Assembly (NCBI RefSeq): GCF_004801405.1
Contig: NZ_SSOB01000055.1
Coordinates: 1-57,217 of the forward strand
Reading direction: 5' to 3'
Source of the DNA: Cohnella fermenti
GTDB taxonomy: Bacteria; Bacillota; Bacilli; Paenibacillales; Paenibacillaceae
DNA: 57,217 nucleotides
Below the pieces are notes generated by a model that was given only the letters and a program-made list of their open reading frames with translations, searched no databases and had not been told where the DNA came from. Positions 1 to 8,776 of the stretch are shown here, piece by piece; within the stretch, counting starts at the first letter, position 1, and each line of letters starts with the position of its first letter. The position numbers and the translations under genes were made by a program.

Positions 1-729
1 TTAAACGACTCTGTTGCCAGCTTCGCTCCAAGACTCGCTATTGGTGGCGTGGCTTCGCCTTTTCCAAGCAGGGTTTCCACCTGCTAAGTTACTCAACCTA
101 TGCTCGGTCGCTCTGGTTTTTCACATAAAATTCGGCAACCAGCGAGTTCGGCGGGGCGGTGGGATCGACGCGGGCGATAGGGAAGGTGGGGCTGGTGAGT
201 TTGGTGAACTCAGTAAGTCCGACGGGGGCGGTGAGTTTGGCGGGGGCGACGAGTTCTATAAGGTGACGGGTCCAGCGAGTTGAGTGTTGGCGGGTTCGGT
301 TGGTTTAGTGAGCTTGGCGAGTGCGACGAGTTGGTCGGTTTGGTTGGTTTTGGCTTGGTACGGTTGGTTTGGTTAGGTCGGTAAGTTTGGCGGATTCGAT
401 TGGTTTGGTTGGTTTGGTTGGTTTGGTTGGTTTGGTTGGTTTTGGTTGGTTCAGTTGGTTCGGTGAGTTTGGTGGGGCTGCTGGTTCAATGAGTTTGGCG
501 GGTGCGATGGGCTCGGTTGGTTCGGTTGGTAGGGTAGGTTTGGCGAGTTCGGTTGGTTTAGTGAGTTTGGCGGTTGAGACGAGTTCGATGAGGTTGACGG
601 GTTCGGCGAGTCCGGTTGGTTCGGTTGGCTCGGTTGGCTTGGTTGGTTCGGCGAGTCCAGTTTGTTTGCCAGGCTGGAGAGTTCGACAGGTTCGATGGGC
701 GCCGCTGCGGAATCAAAAAAGAGAGTCCC
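1..729. other. Gene-free low-complexity region
   Basis: I see no convincing gene here. A half copy of the dispersed palindrome seen elsewhere in the window (GGTTTTTCACATAAAA) lies at about 114-129. From about 180 to 670 the DNA is a degenerate array of GGTTTGG, GAGTTCGG and GGCGAG words. The purest part, at about 400-450, has a 10-bp period. The open frames through it encode only Gly/Val/Leu/Ser-rich strings and lack ribosome binding sites, so I do not call them. Confidence 0.6.
400..455. repeat. GGTTTGGTTG tandem repeat (10-bp period)
   Basis: About five near-perfect copies of a 10-bp GGTTTGGTTG unit occur here, within a longer degenerate G/T-rich tract (about 290-660). The closely spaced GG pairs could form two-layer G-quadruplexes on the plus strand. 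Slippage is the simplest origin. No function is evident. Confidence 0.7.
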
Positions 730-740
730 TCAGGACTCTC
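715..740 (-). terminator. Intrinsic terminator of the Rrf2 gene
   Basis: On the minus strand GAGAGTCC, a 4-nt loop and GGACTCTC form a perfect 8-bp stem followed by six T residues. The stem begins inside the last codons of the Rrf2 gene, so the stop codon lies in the hairpin loop. Confidence 0.9.
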
Positions 741-1209
741 CCCTAGTCGCCAGCTCGCAATCGGCGTAAACTTTCTGCACGAGATCGGCGATTGTTTTCT
801 TCTCCAGGAGCTCCATCATGAGTTGCTCCGTCTCCCTCATGATCGTGCTGAACGCGCCCTTGATGTCGGTGCCGATCGCTCCGTTGGCGGTGTCCATCAG
901 GCCCGTGCAGAGCGGCTCCGTCATCTCCAGTGCGCGATACACCTCGGCGAGCGTGATGCTCTCGGGGGACTTGCGCAGGTAGTAGCCGCCGTCCCGCCCT
1001 TCTCTCGCTTCCACGATATTCGCCTTCGCCAGCTTCGCCAGAATTCTTCGCATGAGCGTCGCTTCCGTGCTGATCTTGAGGGCGATCTCCCCGCTCGGGC
1101 AACGGACGTCGTTCCGGGCGTGATGAGCGAGATAGACAAGCGACTGCAGCGCGTAGCCGAACCAACGCGGTGTCGCAATCGACGCCGTCGCACACTTATC
1201 GTTCCTCAT
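730..1209 (-). CDS. Rrf2 family transcriptional regulator
   Basis: A 159-residue winged-helix repressor of the Rrf2 family. It shows the family pattern: an N-terminal WFGYALQSLVYLA helix, the SGEIALKIS...LMRRILAKL recognition region, and the EGRDGGYYLRKSPESITL wing. The C-terminal part has one Cys (EPLCTGL) and not the three-cysteine cluster of IscR or NsrR, so an Fe-S sensor is unlikely. It resembles YwnA-type members. The frame opens 46 codons earlier, but a GGAGGA box 7 nt before the ATG at 1209 fixes the start. It lies downstream of the exporter gene on the same strand, has its own promoter, and may control itself or that exporter; the target is inferred. Confidence 0.85.
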   Translation of the reverse strand: MRNDKCATASIATPRWFGYALQSLVYLAHHARNDVRCPSGEIALKISTEATLMRRILAKLAKANIVEAREGRDGGYYLRKSPESITLAEVYRALEMTEPLCTGLMDTANGAIGTDIKGAFSTIMRETEQLMMELLEKKTIADLVQKVYADCELATRGES

Positions 1210-1272
1210 CGAACCGTCCTCCATTCCCGAGTCCGTACGCCGCGGCGCAGGTCTGTTGCTTCTATTGGCTTC

Positions 1273-1300
1273 ATTATACCTTAACGCGGCCGAATATTCG
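1273..1300 (-). promoter_or_regulatory. Promoter and palindromic operator before the Rrf2 gene
   Basis: On the minus strand a perfect TATAAT (1273-1278) is preceded by the perfect 10-bp palindrome CGAATATTCG (1291-1300), which covers the -35 region. No good -35 box is visible. A palindrome at this place ahead of an Rrf2 gene suggests autoregulation. Confidence 0.5.
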
Positions 1301-1360
1301 ATTCCCAATTGCTCTTGGGCCGCCGTTCCGATATTGCCGTTCCCCAAACCGCCGTTGCCG

Positions 1361-2590
1361 TCAGGCCCGCTTCCTCCTGTCCGACGGGAGCAGCAGCGCG
1401 AGCAGGCCGATAAACGGAAGGAAAGCGATGCTGCGCATGACGTCCGTCATGCCGACAATATCGGCCGCCTTGCCGAGCACGACGGCTCCGATCGCCCCCA
1501 TGCCGAACGCGAGGCCGGTCGTCAGGCCCGAAGCGAGGCCGACCTTGGACGGCATCAGATGCTGCGCGTAGACGACGGCGACCGAGAAGCCCGACAGCAG
1601 AATAAAGCCGAGCACCGCGATGTCCACGTATGCCCACGCAAGCGGCAAGTACGGCAGAGCGAGCGAGAATGGGATCGCTCCCGCGATGGAGAGCACAATC
1701 ATTTTTTTAAGACCGATCCGGTCCGCGAAGACGCCGCCGAAGTAGGTGCCGAGCACGCCGGTGATGAGGAAGATAAAGACTGGCACCTGTGCTTGCCGAG
1801 CCGTCAGGCCATAATGGTCGATCATAAAGAACTGGTAATAGTTGCTGATGCCCGTATGGTACCAGGAGCGGCCGAATACGATGAAGACGAGCAGCGCCAT
1901 CGCCCAGGCGACCTGCTTGCCCGAGAGCGACAAGGAGGAGGAGATCGTCTTCTTGCCCGCCTTCCTCTCGCCTTGCTCCCTGAGCCTCGACTTGTACCAC
2001 GGAAGAATGCAGATCAGCATGGCCGCGATGGCCGCAGCCGCGAACAGGCAGCCCCACAGCGCGCCGATCTGGCCGAGCGGGACGAAGATGGCAAGCGCCA
2101 TCAGCGGGGCGAGCGAGCTGCCCGTGTTGCCTCCGACCTGGTACACCGATTGGGCGAAGCCTCGGCGGTTGCCGGCCGCGAGGTAGACGACCCGGGAGCC
2201 CTCGGGATGGAAGATCGCCGAGCCGAAGCCGATGAACATCGCCGCGACGAGCACGTACCAGAACGAGGGAGCGAGCGCGATGCCGACCATGCCGAGCAGG
2301 CTCAGCACCATCCCGACCGTCATCAGATAGGGCTTCGAGCTGCGGTCGGTGAACGAGCCGACGACAGGCTGCAGCACCGACGAGGTCATGTTCAGCACGA
2401 AGGTGATCCAGCCGACTTGCACGTAGCTGAGATGAAGCGATTGCTCCAGCACGGTGTACAGCGCGGGCACGACCGCCTGCATGGAATCGTTCATCATGTG
2501 GGAGAAGCTTACCGCAAGCAGAACGGGCATTACCGTAAGCGTCGCGGCGGCCGCCGACCGATTCGCCTGGGAAGTTGTCATTGAAGTCAT
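1361..2590 (-). CDS. MFS exporter, fosmidomycin-resistance (Fsr) type
   Basis: A 409-residue, twelve-helix major facilitator antiporter in the cytoplasmic membrane. The N-terminal FSHMMNDSMQAVVPALYT, the GWITFVLNMTSSVLQPVVG segment and the FIGFGSAIFHPEGSR motif are typical of the Fsr subgroup, whose E. coli founder exports fosmidomycin. The real substrate here is unknown. The two six-helix halves are separated by a basic loop near residues 195-215. The ATG at 2590 has GGAGG 6 nt upstream. The next gene to the right is divergent (2795), so about 200 bp serve both promoters. The Rrf2 regulator gene lies 151 bp downstream. Confidence 0.87.
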   Translation of the reverse strand: MTSMTTSQANRSAAAATLTVMPVLLAVSFSHMMNDSMQAVVPALYTVLEQSLHLSYVQVGWITFVLNMTSSVLQPVVGSFTDRSSKPYLMTVGMVLSLLGMVGIALAPSFWYVLVAAMFIGFGSAIFHPEGSRVVYLAAGNRRGFAQSVYQVGGNTGSSLAPLMALAIFVPLGQIGALWGCLFAAAAIAAMLICILPWYKSRLREQGERKAGKKTISSSLSLSGKQVAWAMALLVFIVFGRSWYHTGISNYYQFFMIDHYGLTARQAQVPVFIFLITGVLGTYFGGVFADRIGLKKMIVLSIAGAIPFSLALPYLPLAWAYVDIAVLGFILLSGFSVAVVYAQHLMPSKVGLASGLTTGLAFGMGAIGAVVLGKAADIVGMTDVMRSIAFLPFIGLLALLLPSDRRKRA

Positions 2591-2794
2591 GTCTGGCCTC
2601 CGATTGCCGTGGCGCCGAAGCGCCGATCCGAATTCAAGTCAATAACGCTAAGTGTAGAATCGGATTGTTCATTCGTCAACAGTCAATCCCTAAGACAACC
2701 GGGAGGATCGGCGAACCCCAGCATCTTGGAAAACAATTCCGACGGGAGTATGATGAAGCGGACAGGTACTTGCGATAAGGAGGAGATGGACGAG

Positions 2795-3787
2795 ATGGAG
2801 TCTTATCTGGCCTTGACGATCGATTGGCAGGAGTCTCTGCTGAAGTCGGAAGTGCGGGAATACCCGAGCGATCGACTGCCGGACGGAGAAGTGACGATTC
2901 GGGTTGCCTGCTCGGGAGTGAACTACAAGGACGGGCTTGCCAGCGTGCCGAACGGGAAGATCGTTCGCAGCTATCCGCATATTCCCGGCATCGACCTCGC
3001 CGGGACGGTCATCGCTTCCGCGAGCCCGAGGTTCCGCGAAGGAGACGATGTGCTCGTCACGGGCTACGGCCTCGGCGTCACGCATCCCGGCGGCTTCAGC
3101 CAGCTCGCCCGCGTACCGGCGGACTGGGTGGTGCCGCTGCCGCAGGGGCTGACCGCCTTCGAGGCGATGGCGATCGGAACCGCGGGCTTCACCGCGGCGC
3201 TCTCGGTGTCGGCTCTTGAAGCGAATGGCTTGCGGCGAGACTCAGGCCCCGTTCTGGTCGCCGGAGCGACCGGCGGCGTCGGCAGTTGGGCGGTCGCGCT
3301 GCTGGCGAGGTCCGGCTACGAGGTCGTCGCCAGCACGCGCAAGCGCGAGGAGATCGGCTTCCTGAAGGAGCTCGGGGCGGCGGAGATCATCTCGCCCGAG
3401 GAGCTGCTGCTCCCTTCCGGGAAGCCGCTCGGCTCCGAGCGCTGGGCCGCAGCCGTCGACCCGGTCGGAGGCGCCTACCTGCCGTCCCTGCTCGGGACGA
3501 TCCGGTACGGGGGCGCGATTGCGTTAAGCGGCTTAACGGGGGGCGTCTCGTTCGACGGGAGCGTTATGCCGTTCATTCTGCGGGGGGTGAGCCTGATCGG
3601 CATCGACTCGGTGCTGTGCCCGATGGAGAAGCGGCTGGCCGCGTGGGAACGTCTCGGCGGGGAGTGGCAGCCGGGCTCCGTCGCCGAGACGATCGCGCAC
3701 CGCATCTCGCTGGCCGAGCTGCCGGGCGAGCTGCAGCGCATTCTGCAAGGGCAAGCCCGGGGACGCGCCGTCGTCTCGCTCCTATGA
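2795..3787 (+). CDS. YhdH/AcuI-type zinc-free quinone oxidoreductase family protein
   Basis: A 330-residue medium-chain dehydrogenase/reductase of the YhdH/AcuI subgroup, which includes NADPH-dependent acryloyl-CoA reductase. The N-terminal GroES-like half has SGVNYKDGLA and PHIPGIDLAGTV. The Rossmann half has VLVAGATGGVGSWAVALLA near residue 153. There is no catalytic zinc Cys or structural four-Cys loop, as expected for this subgroup. Two in-frame ATGs (2786 and 2795) follow AAGGAGG. The first lies only 2 nt from it, so I chose 2795, which gives the usual family length. The physiological substrate is not deducible here. Confidence 0.85.
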   Translation: MESYLALTIDWQESLLKSEVREYPSDRLPDGEVTIRVACSGVNYKDGLASVPNGKIVRSYPHIPGIDLAGTVIASASPRFREGDDVLVTGYGLGVTHPGGFSQLARVPADWVVPLPQGLTAFEAMAIGTAGFTAALSVSALEANGLRRDSGPVLVAGATGGVGSWAVALLARSGYEVVASTRKREEIGFLKELGAAEIISPEELLLPSGKPLGSERWAAAVDPVGGAYLPSLLGTIRYGGAIALSGLTGGVSFDGSVMPFILRGVSLIGIDSVLCPMEKRLAAWERLGGEWQPGSVAETIAHRISLAELPGELQRILQGQARGRAVVSLL

Positions 3788-3792
3788 ATGCA

Positions 3793-3834
3793 GCAATCCC
3801 CGCCGGGACGTTGCTCCCTGGCGGGGATTGCTCT
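3793..3834 (+). terminator. Hairpin terminator between convergent genes
   Basis: GCAATCCCCGCC (3793-3804) pairs perfectly with GGCGGGGATTGC (3820-3831), a 12-bp GC-rich stem followed by a weak TCTT tract. It lies between the oxidoreductase gene and the convergent VUT-family gene and may serve both directions. Confidence 0.75.
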
Positions 3835-3844
3835 TAAGCACGGA

Positions 3845-4549
3845 TTAGGCCGATGTAGAGGTTGAAGCCGCTTCTTCCTTGAACTTGAAGCTTCTTGCGA
3901 TATAAATAACAGGCGTGGAAGCCGCCGAGATGACGAACTTGAGCACATACGTTGTCAGCGCGATCTCCCACCAGACCTCCCACGAGTATTCGCCGATGAA
4001 GGCGATCGACGTGAAGACGAGCGTATCGACCAGTTGGCTGAGCATCGTGCTCCCGTTGTTCCGAATCCATAGCTGGCCCCGTCCCGGATAGGCCTTCTTC
4101 AACCGGCTGAAGATCTTGACGTCGAGGAACTGACTAATAAAATAAGCCGCCAAGCTTCCGAGCGCGATTCTCGGCATGAGCCCGAAGATCGTCTCGAGCG
4201 ATTCCTGCGCGAAATCTTCCGTTCCCGGTTCGAACACGAGCACCATCTGCATCAGCACGAGCGACATCAGCATCGTGAAGAAGCCGAACCAGACCGCCTT
4301 CCTCGCTTCCTTCTCGCCATACTTCTCGTTGAGCAAGTCCGTCGTCAGATAGATCGACGTGTAGATCGTATTGCCGAGAGTCATCGCGATGCCGAACATC
4401 TCGATGTTCTTCACCACCTGAATGTTGGCCAGAACCGTCGCGGCTCCGATCCAGGCGTACAAGCCGTTTTTTCCCAGCAGCCGATAGCAGGCCAGGAAGA
4501 GAGCGAAGTTGACGATAACGAACAACACGCCCCAGGTCAAATTAAACAT
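3845..4549 (-). CDS. VUT-family queuosine precursor transporter
   Basis: A 234-residue membrane protein of the vitamin-uptake-like/YhhQ family, whose E. coli member imports the queuosine precursors preQ0 and preQ1. The family stretch TIYTSIYLTTDLLNEKYGEKEARKAVW is present (residues about 62-90), as are the later LGSLAAYFISQFLDV and NNGSTMLSQLVDTLVF segments. About six membrane helices can be seen. The ATG at 4549 follows AGGAGGG, which lies at the end of a preQ1-I-like leader, and this supports the assignment. The gene appears to be monocistronic. Confidence 0.88.
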   Translation of the reverse strand: MFNLTWGVLFVIVNFALFLACYRLLGKNGLYAWIGAATVLANIQVVKNIEMFGIAMTLGNTIYTSIYLTTDLLNEKYGEKEARKAVWFGFFTMLMSLVLMQMVLVFEPGTEDFAQESLETIFGLMPRIALGSLAAYFISQFLDVKIFSRLKKAYPGRGQLWIRNNGSTMLSQLVDTLVFTSIAFIGEYSWEVWWEIALTTYVLKFVISAASTPVIYIARSFKFKEEAASTSTSA

Positions 4550-4561
4550 GCCAAATACCCT

Positions 4562-4600
4562 CCTAGTTTTGATAACGCGGGATGGTTACGAACCGCGGCC
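4562..4600 (-). promoter_or_regulatory. preQ1-I-like riboswitch in the leader of the VUT gene
   Basis: On the minus strand CGCGG and CCGCG form a 5-bp P1 stem enclosing a 12-nt loop UUCGUAACCAUC. An A-rich tail follows, ending in ACUAGGAGG, which includes the ribosome binding site. Loop length, the C just before the 3' P1 strand, and the AAAACUAGG tail match the small preQ1-I class, as I recall the B. subtilis example. I could not derive a perfect P2 pairing by eye. Overlap with the Shine-Dalgarno suggests translational control. Confidence 0.65.
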
Positions 4601-4755
4601 CGAGCGCTGCCGGACAATGGAATGAATTATAGCACAAATTGGCGGAACGTCCAGCGCTAAGTTATGGGTATTGGCATTGATCCGAAGGGGCGGGGAGGGA
4701 GGTCAAGCGCTCCCCTGTTCGCGGGAACGGCCGCATCGCCCGGCCGTCCGCCGCA

Positions 4756-6147
4756 TCAACTGCGCTTGCGCAGCACAAGCCGGAGCTTCGTCTTGGCTCC
4801 CGAGAGGGCAAAGCGCAGGAACACAAGCTCGCCGCCGATCAGCCTTGCGTCCACCTCCGCCTGCGCCTCTGCCTGCAGTTCTGCCGCCGCCGCTGCGATC
4901 TCGCACGACTCGATCTCATAGCCGGCGAGGTCGTCCCAGTAGGCGAGGCCGAACGGGATCGGCTTCCAGATGCCGATCTCGTAGATCAGCTCGATTGTCG
5001 TCGCGGTCCGCTCGTACCGGGTGACGAACAGCGGCGGGATCGGCTCCGTGAACTCGCTGCTCATGTCCCACTGGCCGACATAGCTGCGCAGCATCCGGGG
5101 CTTGCATTCCCCTCTGACGAAGGCCATCTGGCACCGGCTGTCGTAGTACAGGAAGGTGTCCGGCCACGGCCCCAGGCCGACGCCGCCAAGTGTCATCGTA
5201 TAGTCGTTGAGAGCCGGGGCGAACGGCTTGTCTCGGGTGAGCATGTAGACCGGGGCCGTCGCGGCGGCGTTGTGCGCCTTGTAGCGGGCGACCGCCTGCG
5301 GCAGTGTAGCGAGCGTGGCTCCCGAGCCGGCGACATAGGCGAAAAACAGGTCCAGCATCTCCGCGCACGCCTCGACGTCGGCTGCCGGGAATACGGCGAA
5401 GCGCTCGCCGTATTCCATCTCGTGCCCTTCCTGCTGCTGCAGGAAAAACACTTGCTCGTTATGCTCCGTATTGTCCATATACTCGTCGAACAATCTTTTC
5501 CAATACTCGATGTTCTGTCCCGTACACAGCCCCGCGCGCAGCACGTCGTTCGGGTCGGTCGAGTACAGCACCGGGCTGCCCGTATGATAGGTCAGATGGA
5601 GATCGCGCGCCGTCCATTCGAAGGCGACGACCTGCCCGCGGCCGGGATGCGGCACCTTGTAGCGGCTGCCGTCCACGTACCAGGAGCCCCAGGGGATGCC
5701 CTTGTGCGTGATGCCGTCCCACCAGACCTGTTCCCAGCAGTAGCCCCACATCCCCTCGAAGCCGAGCTCCTCGAGCGTCTCGATCACTTCGTTATAAATC
5801 TTGCCGCGCCCGGCGATCTTGGTCTGCGCCCACGGGAACGTCTCTTGAAGCAGCCGCCAATCGCTCGCCAGCGTCTCCTTCAGTTTGTCCTTGGACATCC
5901 CGGCATCCTCGATAAAGAACGGGCACTGTAAAATAACGTCGTCGCCATAGGCTTCGTGCCACTCGGAGATGCGCGCCGCCAGCACGGGGATCGAGCCGCG
6001 GTTGACGATCCAGGTCACGGGGATGCCGTGCCGGTGCGCGATGGCGGCCGTCCGCTCGATGCCTTCGACCGCCGTCCCCCGTCCCCATGGCGTATCGTAG
6101 TGGGAAGCGTAGCTGACAAAGGTGTAGATCAGATTCCGGGGGTTCAA
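4756..6147 (-). CDS. Putative polysaccharide-deacetylase-fold protein
   Basis: A 463-residue protein without a signal peptide that I cannot place confidently. The N-terminal half resembles a deacetylase or GH57-like barrel: NLIYTFVSYASHYDTPWG at the start, then VTWIVNRGSIPVL, a FFIEDAGMSKDK segment, and an aromatic-rich stretch GMWGYCWEQVWWDGITHKG near residues 132-150. The C-terminal part has the look of a beta domain. The start is a TTG at 6147 behind GAGGTGA, 6 nt away. It is the last gene of the leftward binding-protein/permease locus, 16 nt after the binding protein gene, so it probably acts on the imported sugar inside the cell. The enzymatic role is inference. Confidence 0.55.
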   Translation of the reverse strand: MNPRNLIYTFVSYASHYDTPWGRGTAVEGIERTAAIAHRHGIPVTWIVNRGSIPVLAARISEWHEAYGDDVILQCPFFIEDAGMSKDKLKETLASDWRLLQETFPWAQTKIAGRGKIYNEVIETLEELGFEGMWGYCWEQVWWDGITHKGIPWGSWYVDGSRYKVPHPGRGQVVAFEWTARDLHLTYHTGSPVLYSTDPNDVLRAGLCTGQNIEYWKRLFDEYMDNTEHNEQVFFLQQQEGHEMEYGERFAVFPAADVEACAEMLDLFFAYVAGSGATLATLPQAVARYKAHNAAATAPVYMLTRDKPFAPALNDYTMTLGGVGLGPWPDTFLYYDSRCQMAFVRGECKPRMLRSYVGQWDMSSEFTEPIPPLFVTRYERTATTIELIYEIGIWKPIPFGLAYWDDLAGYEIESCEIAAAAAELQAEAQAEVDARLIGGELVFLRFALSGAKTKLRLVLRKRS

Positions 6148-6163
6148 GCGCGCTCACCTCAAC

Positions 6164-7741
6164 CTAGTTTTTGTTCTGCTGCAGCCAGGCGTCGATCTGG
6201 CTCTGCAGCTCGTCGCGCACCTTCTCGATGCCTGCGGACTTCAGCTTCGCATTGCGCTCGTCGATCAGCTTCGACGCATTCGGCACCGCGCCCGTGCCGA
6301 TCACCTTGTACTCGCCGACGATCGTCGTCAGCTCGGCGATAATATCCTTGACGTTGGAATCGTCGAACGTAAAGCCGAGCAGCGGGAACCGCGTAGCGTC
6401 CCGGTTAAACTGCTTCCAACTGTCGTACAGATCGTCGGGCTGCCCCGGCTTCAGGTAGTTGAGGAACTGGTTGCCGAGCACCCAGAAGAGCGCGGTGTCG
6501 CCATAGCCGGAATCCGCGATCGGCTCGATGCGGTTGTCGCTTATCTTGGTGTAATGCTTGTTCTCGATGCCGTTAACCAGCAGGTTGATGACATACGGGT
6601 CCGTGTGCAGGATGTTCAGCACCATCATCGCCCGCTCCGGATTCTTGGACGTTCTGGAGATGGAGAGCATCGAGCCGGTGGCGAGGTCGGTCGTGACGAT
6701 CGGCTCCTCGACGACATGGGACACCCAATCGTAGCCGTCGGCGATCTTCATCTCGATATCGGCGCCCGGCTTCCAGACCGTCGTCTGCATCCAGATCTTC
6801 CCTTGCTTGCGGAGATCGGCGACATTGGTCGTCGTCGTCGCGACGTCGGCGTTGGTGTAGCCTTTCTCATAATAGCTGCGGAACATCTCGGCGTCGGCCT
6901 TGTTCAGATCGACGATATCCTGGTCGATGACGGTCTTCACCTTCATGTCCTGCGACTTGTAGTCGACGAAGAAGGTCGGCATCTTCTCCGGCGTCGGGCC
7001 GATCGGACGGTAGTTCGACTTGGTCTCGTACTCCATGAAGCTAAGCGGGCTGGCCGTCATATAGTTGTTGATCATGCCGGGCTCCGCTTCTTTGATCGTC
7101 GCGAAGTAAGGCTCCAGGTCTTCCATCTTGTTGATCTGATCGATCGGAATGTTGTACTTGTCAACGATATCCTGGCGGAAGGTGAACGCCTTGCCCTGGG
7201 TGATCTCCTTGTCGGTCGGGATCGCATACAGCTTGCCCTGGAACCGGGGCGCCTCCAGGTACAGCGGGCTGCTGAGGGAGTCCTTGATGCCCTGGCCGTA
7301 TTGATCGAGCAGCGAATCCAGCTCCAGGAAGGCGCCTTTGGTGACGTTCGCGGCAAAATCCAGCCAGGAGGCGGTGAAGACGAGGTCCATCTTCTCCCCG
7401 GTGTTCATCATCAGCTCGGTTTTTTTCTTGTAGTCGCTCGGCGCGATCGGCTGCAGCGTCACCGTCGTATTGATCTTGTCCTGCAAATACTTGTTAAGCT
7501 CCTCCTGGACAACCGCATCGTCCTTCTGCGGCTTGCCGTAGTACACGATCGAGACGTTGTACGGCTCGAGCTTGGACGCCTCCGGGCTGGCGGCGGGAGA
7601 CGACGGGGCGGCGGTGCCGGACGACGATGACGAAGGTGCGGGAGACGAGCTGTTCGCATTCTTCTCTCCGCTCGAGCAGGCGGTCAGCGCTGCCGACAGT
7701 CCGATGACCATCGCGAGCATTGCAGTAGTATGACGCTTCAT
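6164..7741 (-). CDS. Sugar ABC transporter substrate-binding lipoprotein (DUF3502 type)
   Basis: A 525-residue lipoprotein. The lipobox is SAALTAC at the signal peptide end, followed by a Ser/Ala/Pro-rich linker (residues 23-55) and the domain starting YNVSIVYYGKPQ. The length and the C-terminal RNAKLKSAGIEKVRDELQSQ segment are those of the LplA/YtcQ group with the DUF3502 domain, which bind oligosaccharides outside the membrane. RBS AGGAGGG lies 8 nt before the ATG. It works with the two permeases encoded just upstream. No ATPase gene is present, which is usual because such importers share MsmX-type ATPases. The ligand is unknown. Confidence 0.88.
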   Translation of the reverse strand: MKRHTTAMLAMVIGLSAALTACSSGEKNANSSSPAPSSSSSGTAAPSSPAASPEASKLEPYNVSIVYYGKPQKDDAVVQEELNKYLQDKINTTVTLQPIAPSDYKKKTELMMNTGEKMDLVFTASWLDFAANVTKGAFLELDSLLDQYGQGIKDSLSSPLYLEAPRFQGKLYAIPTDKEITQGKAFTFRQDIVDKYNIPIDQINKMEDLEPYFATIKEAEPGMINNYMTASPLSFMEYETKSNYRPIGPTPEKMPTFFVDYKSQDMKVKTVIDQDIVDLNKADAEMFRSYYEKGYTNADVATTTTNVADLRKQGKIWMQTTVWKPGADIEMKIADGYDWVSHVVEEPIVTTDLATGSMLSISRTSKNPERAMMVLNILHTDPYVINLLVNGIENKHYTKISDNRIEPIADSGYGDTALFWVLGNQFLNYLKPGQPDDLYDSWKQFNRDATRFPLLGFTFDDSNVKDIIAELTTIVGEYKVIGTGAVPNASKLIDERNAKLKSAGIEKVRDELQSQIDAWLQQNKN

Positions 7742-7841
7742 GGAATAACCCTCCTGTAGTATCTATTGAATTTATCAAACGGGATATATAAAACGGCTGC
7801 CAGATCCGGTGCACTCGGCCGGCCGCCGGCCTTGCCGCTTG

Positions 7842-8753
7842 TTAGCCCTTGACGGCTCCGACCGTCAAGCCTTTGACGAAGTACTTCTGGAAGAACGGGT
7901 ACACGATCAGGATCGGTCCCATCCCGATGACGGCAAGCGCCATCTGCAGCGATTCGTTGGGCAGGTTGCGCAGCAGCTCGGGGTTCTGCAGGGACAGGCT
8001 CATATTGTCGCGCACGTACTGGACGTCGTTGAGCACCCGCATCATCAGGAATTGCATCGGATATTTGGCTTCGGTGTCGATATACAGCAAGGCGTTAAAC
8101 CAATCGTTCCAGTACGCGATAGTAGAGAACAGCGCCATGGTCGCCATCACCGGCAGCGACAGCGGCAGCACGATACGGATAAAGATCAGCATCTCGCCCG
8201 CTCCGTCGATCCGGGCCGACTCGATCAGCGCGGGATGAATCGTTGTCTGGAAGAAGGTGCGCATGATGATGACGTTAAACGGAGCGATCAGCAGCGGCAG
8301 AATAAGCGCCAGGTACGAATCCTTCAAGCTGAGCATCTGCGTATAGACGATGTACCGGCTGACCATCCCGCCGTTGAACAGCATCGTAAAAAACAGGAAA
8401 AACGTAAAGAACGTGCGAAGCGGATAGTCCCGGCGAGAGAGCGGGTAGGCGTACAGCGCCATCAGCAGCACGCTGGCCAGCGTCCCTCCGACCGTAATGC
8501 CGATGCTCACGCGGTAGGCGGAAGCGATCGTGTTGAAATCCTCGAACAAGGTATCGTAAGCGACGCTTGACCAGCGGCTCGGGAAGAAGCTGTAGCCGTT
8601 ATCGATCAGCGAATCGTTGTGCGTAAAGGAGACGATGATGACCAGCAGCACCGGCAGCACACAGGCCAGCGAGAACAGAACGAACAGCGTATTCAGCAAC
8701 ACGTTGGATAGGGGCGAAATCCGGTTCTCCCGGCGGGATACTCTGACTTCCAT
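7842..8753 (-). CDS. Sugar ABC transporter permease (LplC/YtcP type)
   Basis: A 303-residue inner-membrane permease of the MalG side. It starts VSRRENRISPLSNVLLNTLF, has six predicted helices, and carries the cytoplasmic EAA-like loop ALIESARIDGAGEMLIFIRIVLP (residues about 175-197) that docks with the ATPase. The C-terminal FFQKYFVKGLTVGAVKG is characteristic of this permease subgroup. RBS AGGAGG precedes the ATG. It is encoded 23 nt after the partner permease and 100 nt before the binding-protein gene. Confidence 0.9.
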   Translation of the reverse strand: MEVRVSRRENRISPLSNVLLNTLFVLFSLACVLPVLLVIIVSFTHNDSLIDNGYSFFPSRWSSVAYDTLFEDFNTIASAYRVSIGITVGGTLASVLLMALYAYPLSRRDYPLRTFFTFFLFFTMLFNGGMVSRYIVYTQMLSLKDSYLALILPLLIAPFNVIIMRTFFQTTIHPALIESARIDGAGEMLIFIRIVLPLSLPVMATMALFSTIAYWNDWFNALLYIDTEAKYPMQFLMMRVLNDVQYVRDNMSLSLQNPELLRNLPNESLQMALAVIGMGPILIVYPFFQKYFVKGLTVGAVKG

Positions 8754-8776
8754 ACGAAAAAAACCTCCTGTCTGCT

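Noticed and set aside
321..746. Open frame over the G/T-rich tract
   Set aside because: The translation is Gly/Val/Leu repeat and has no start signals. It reflects the low-complexity DNA.
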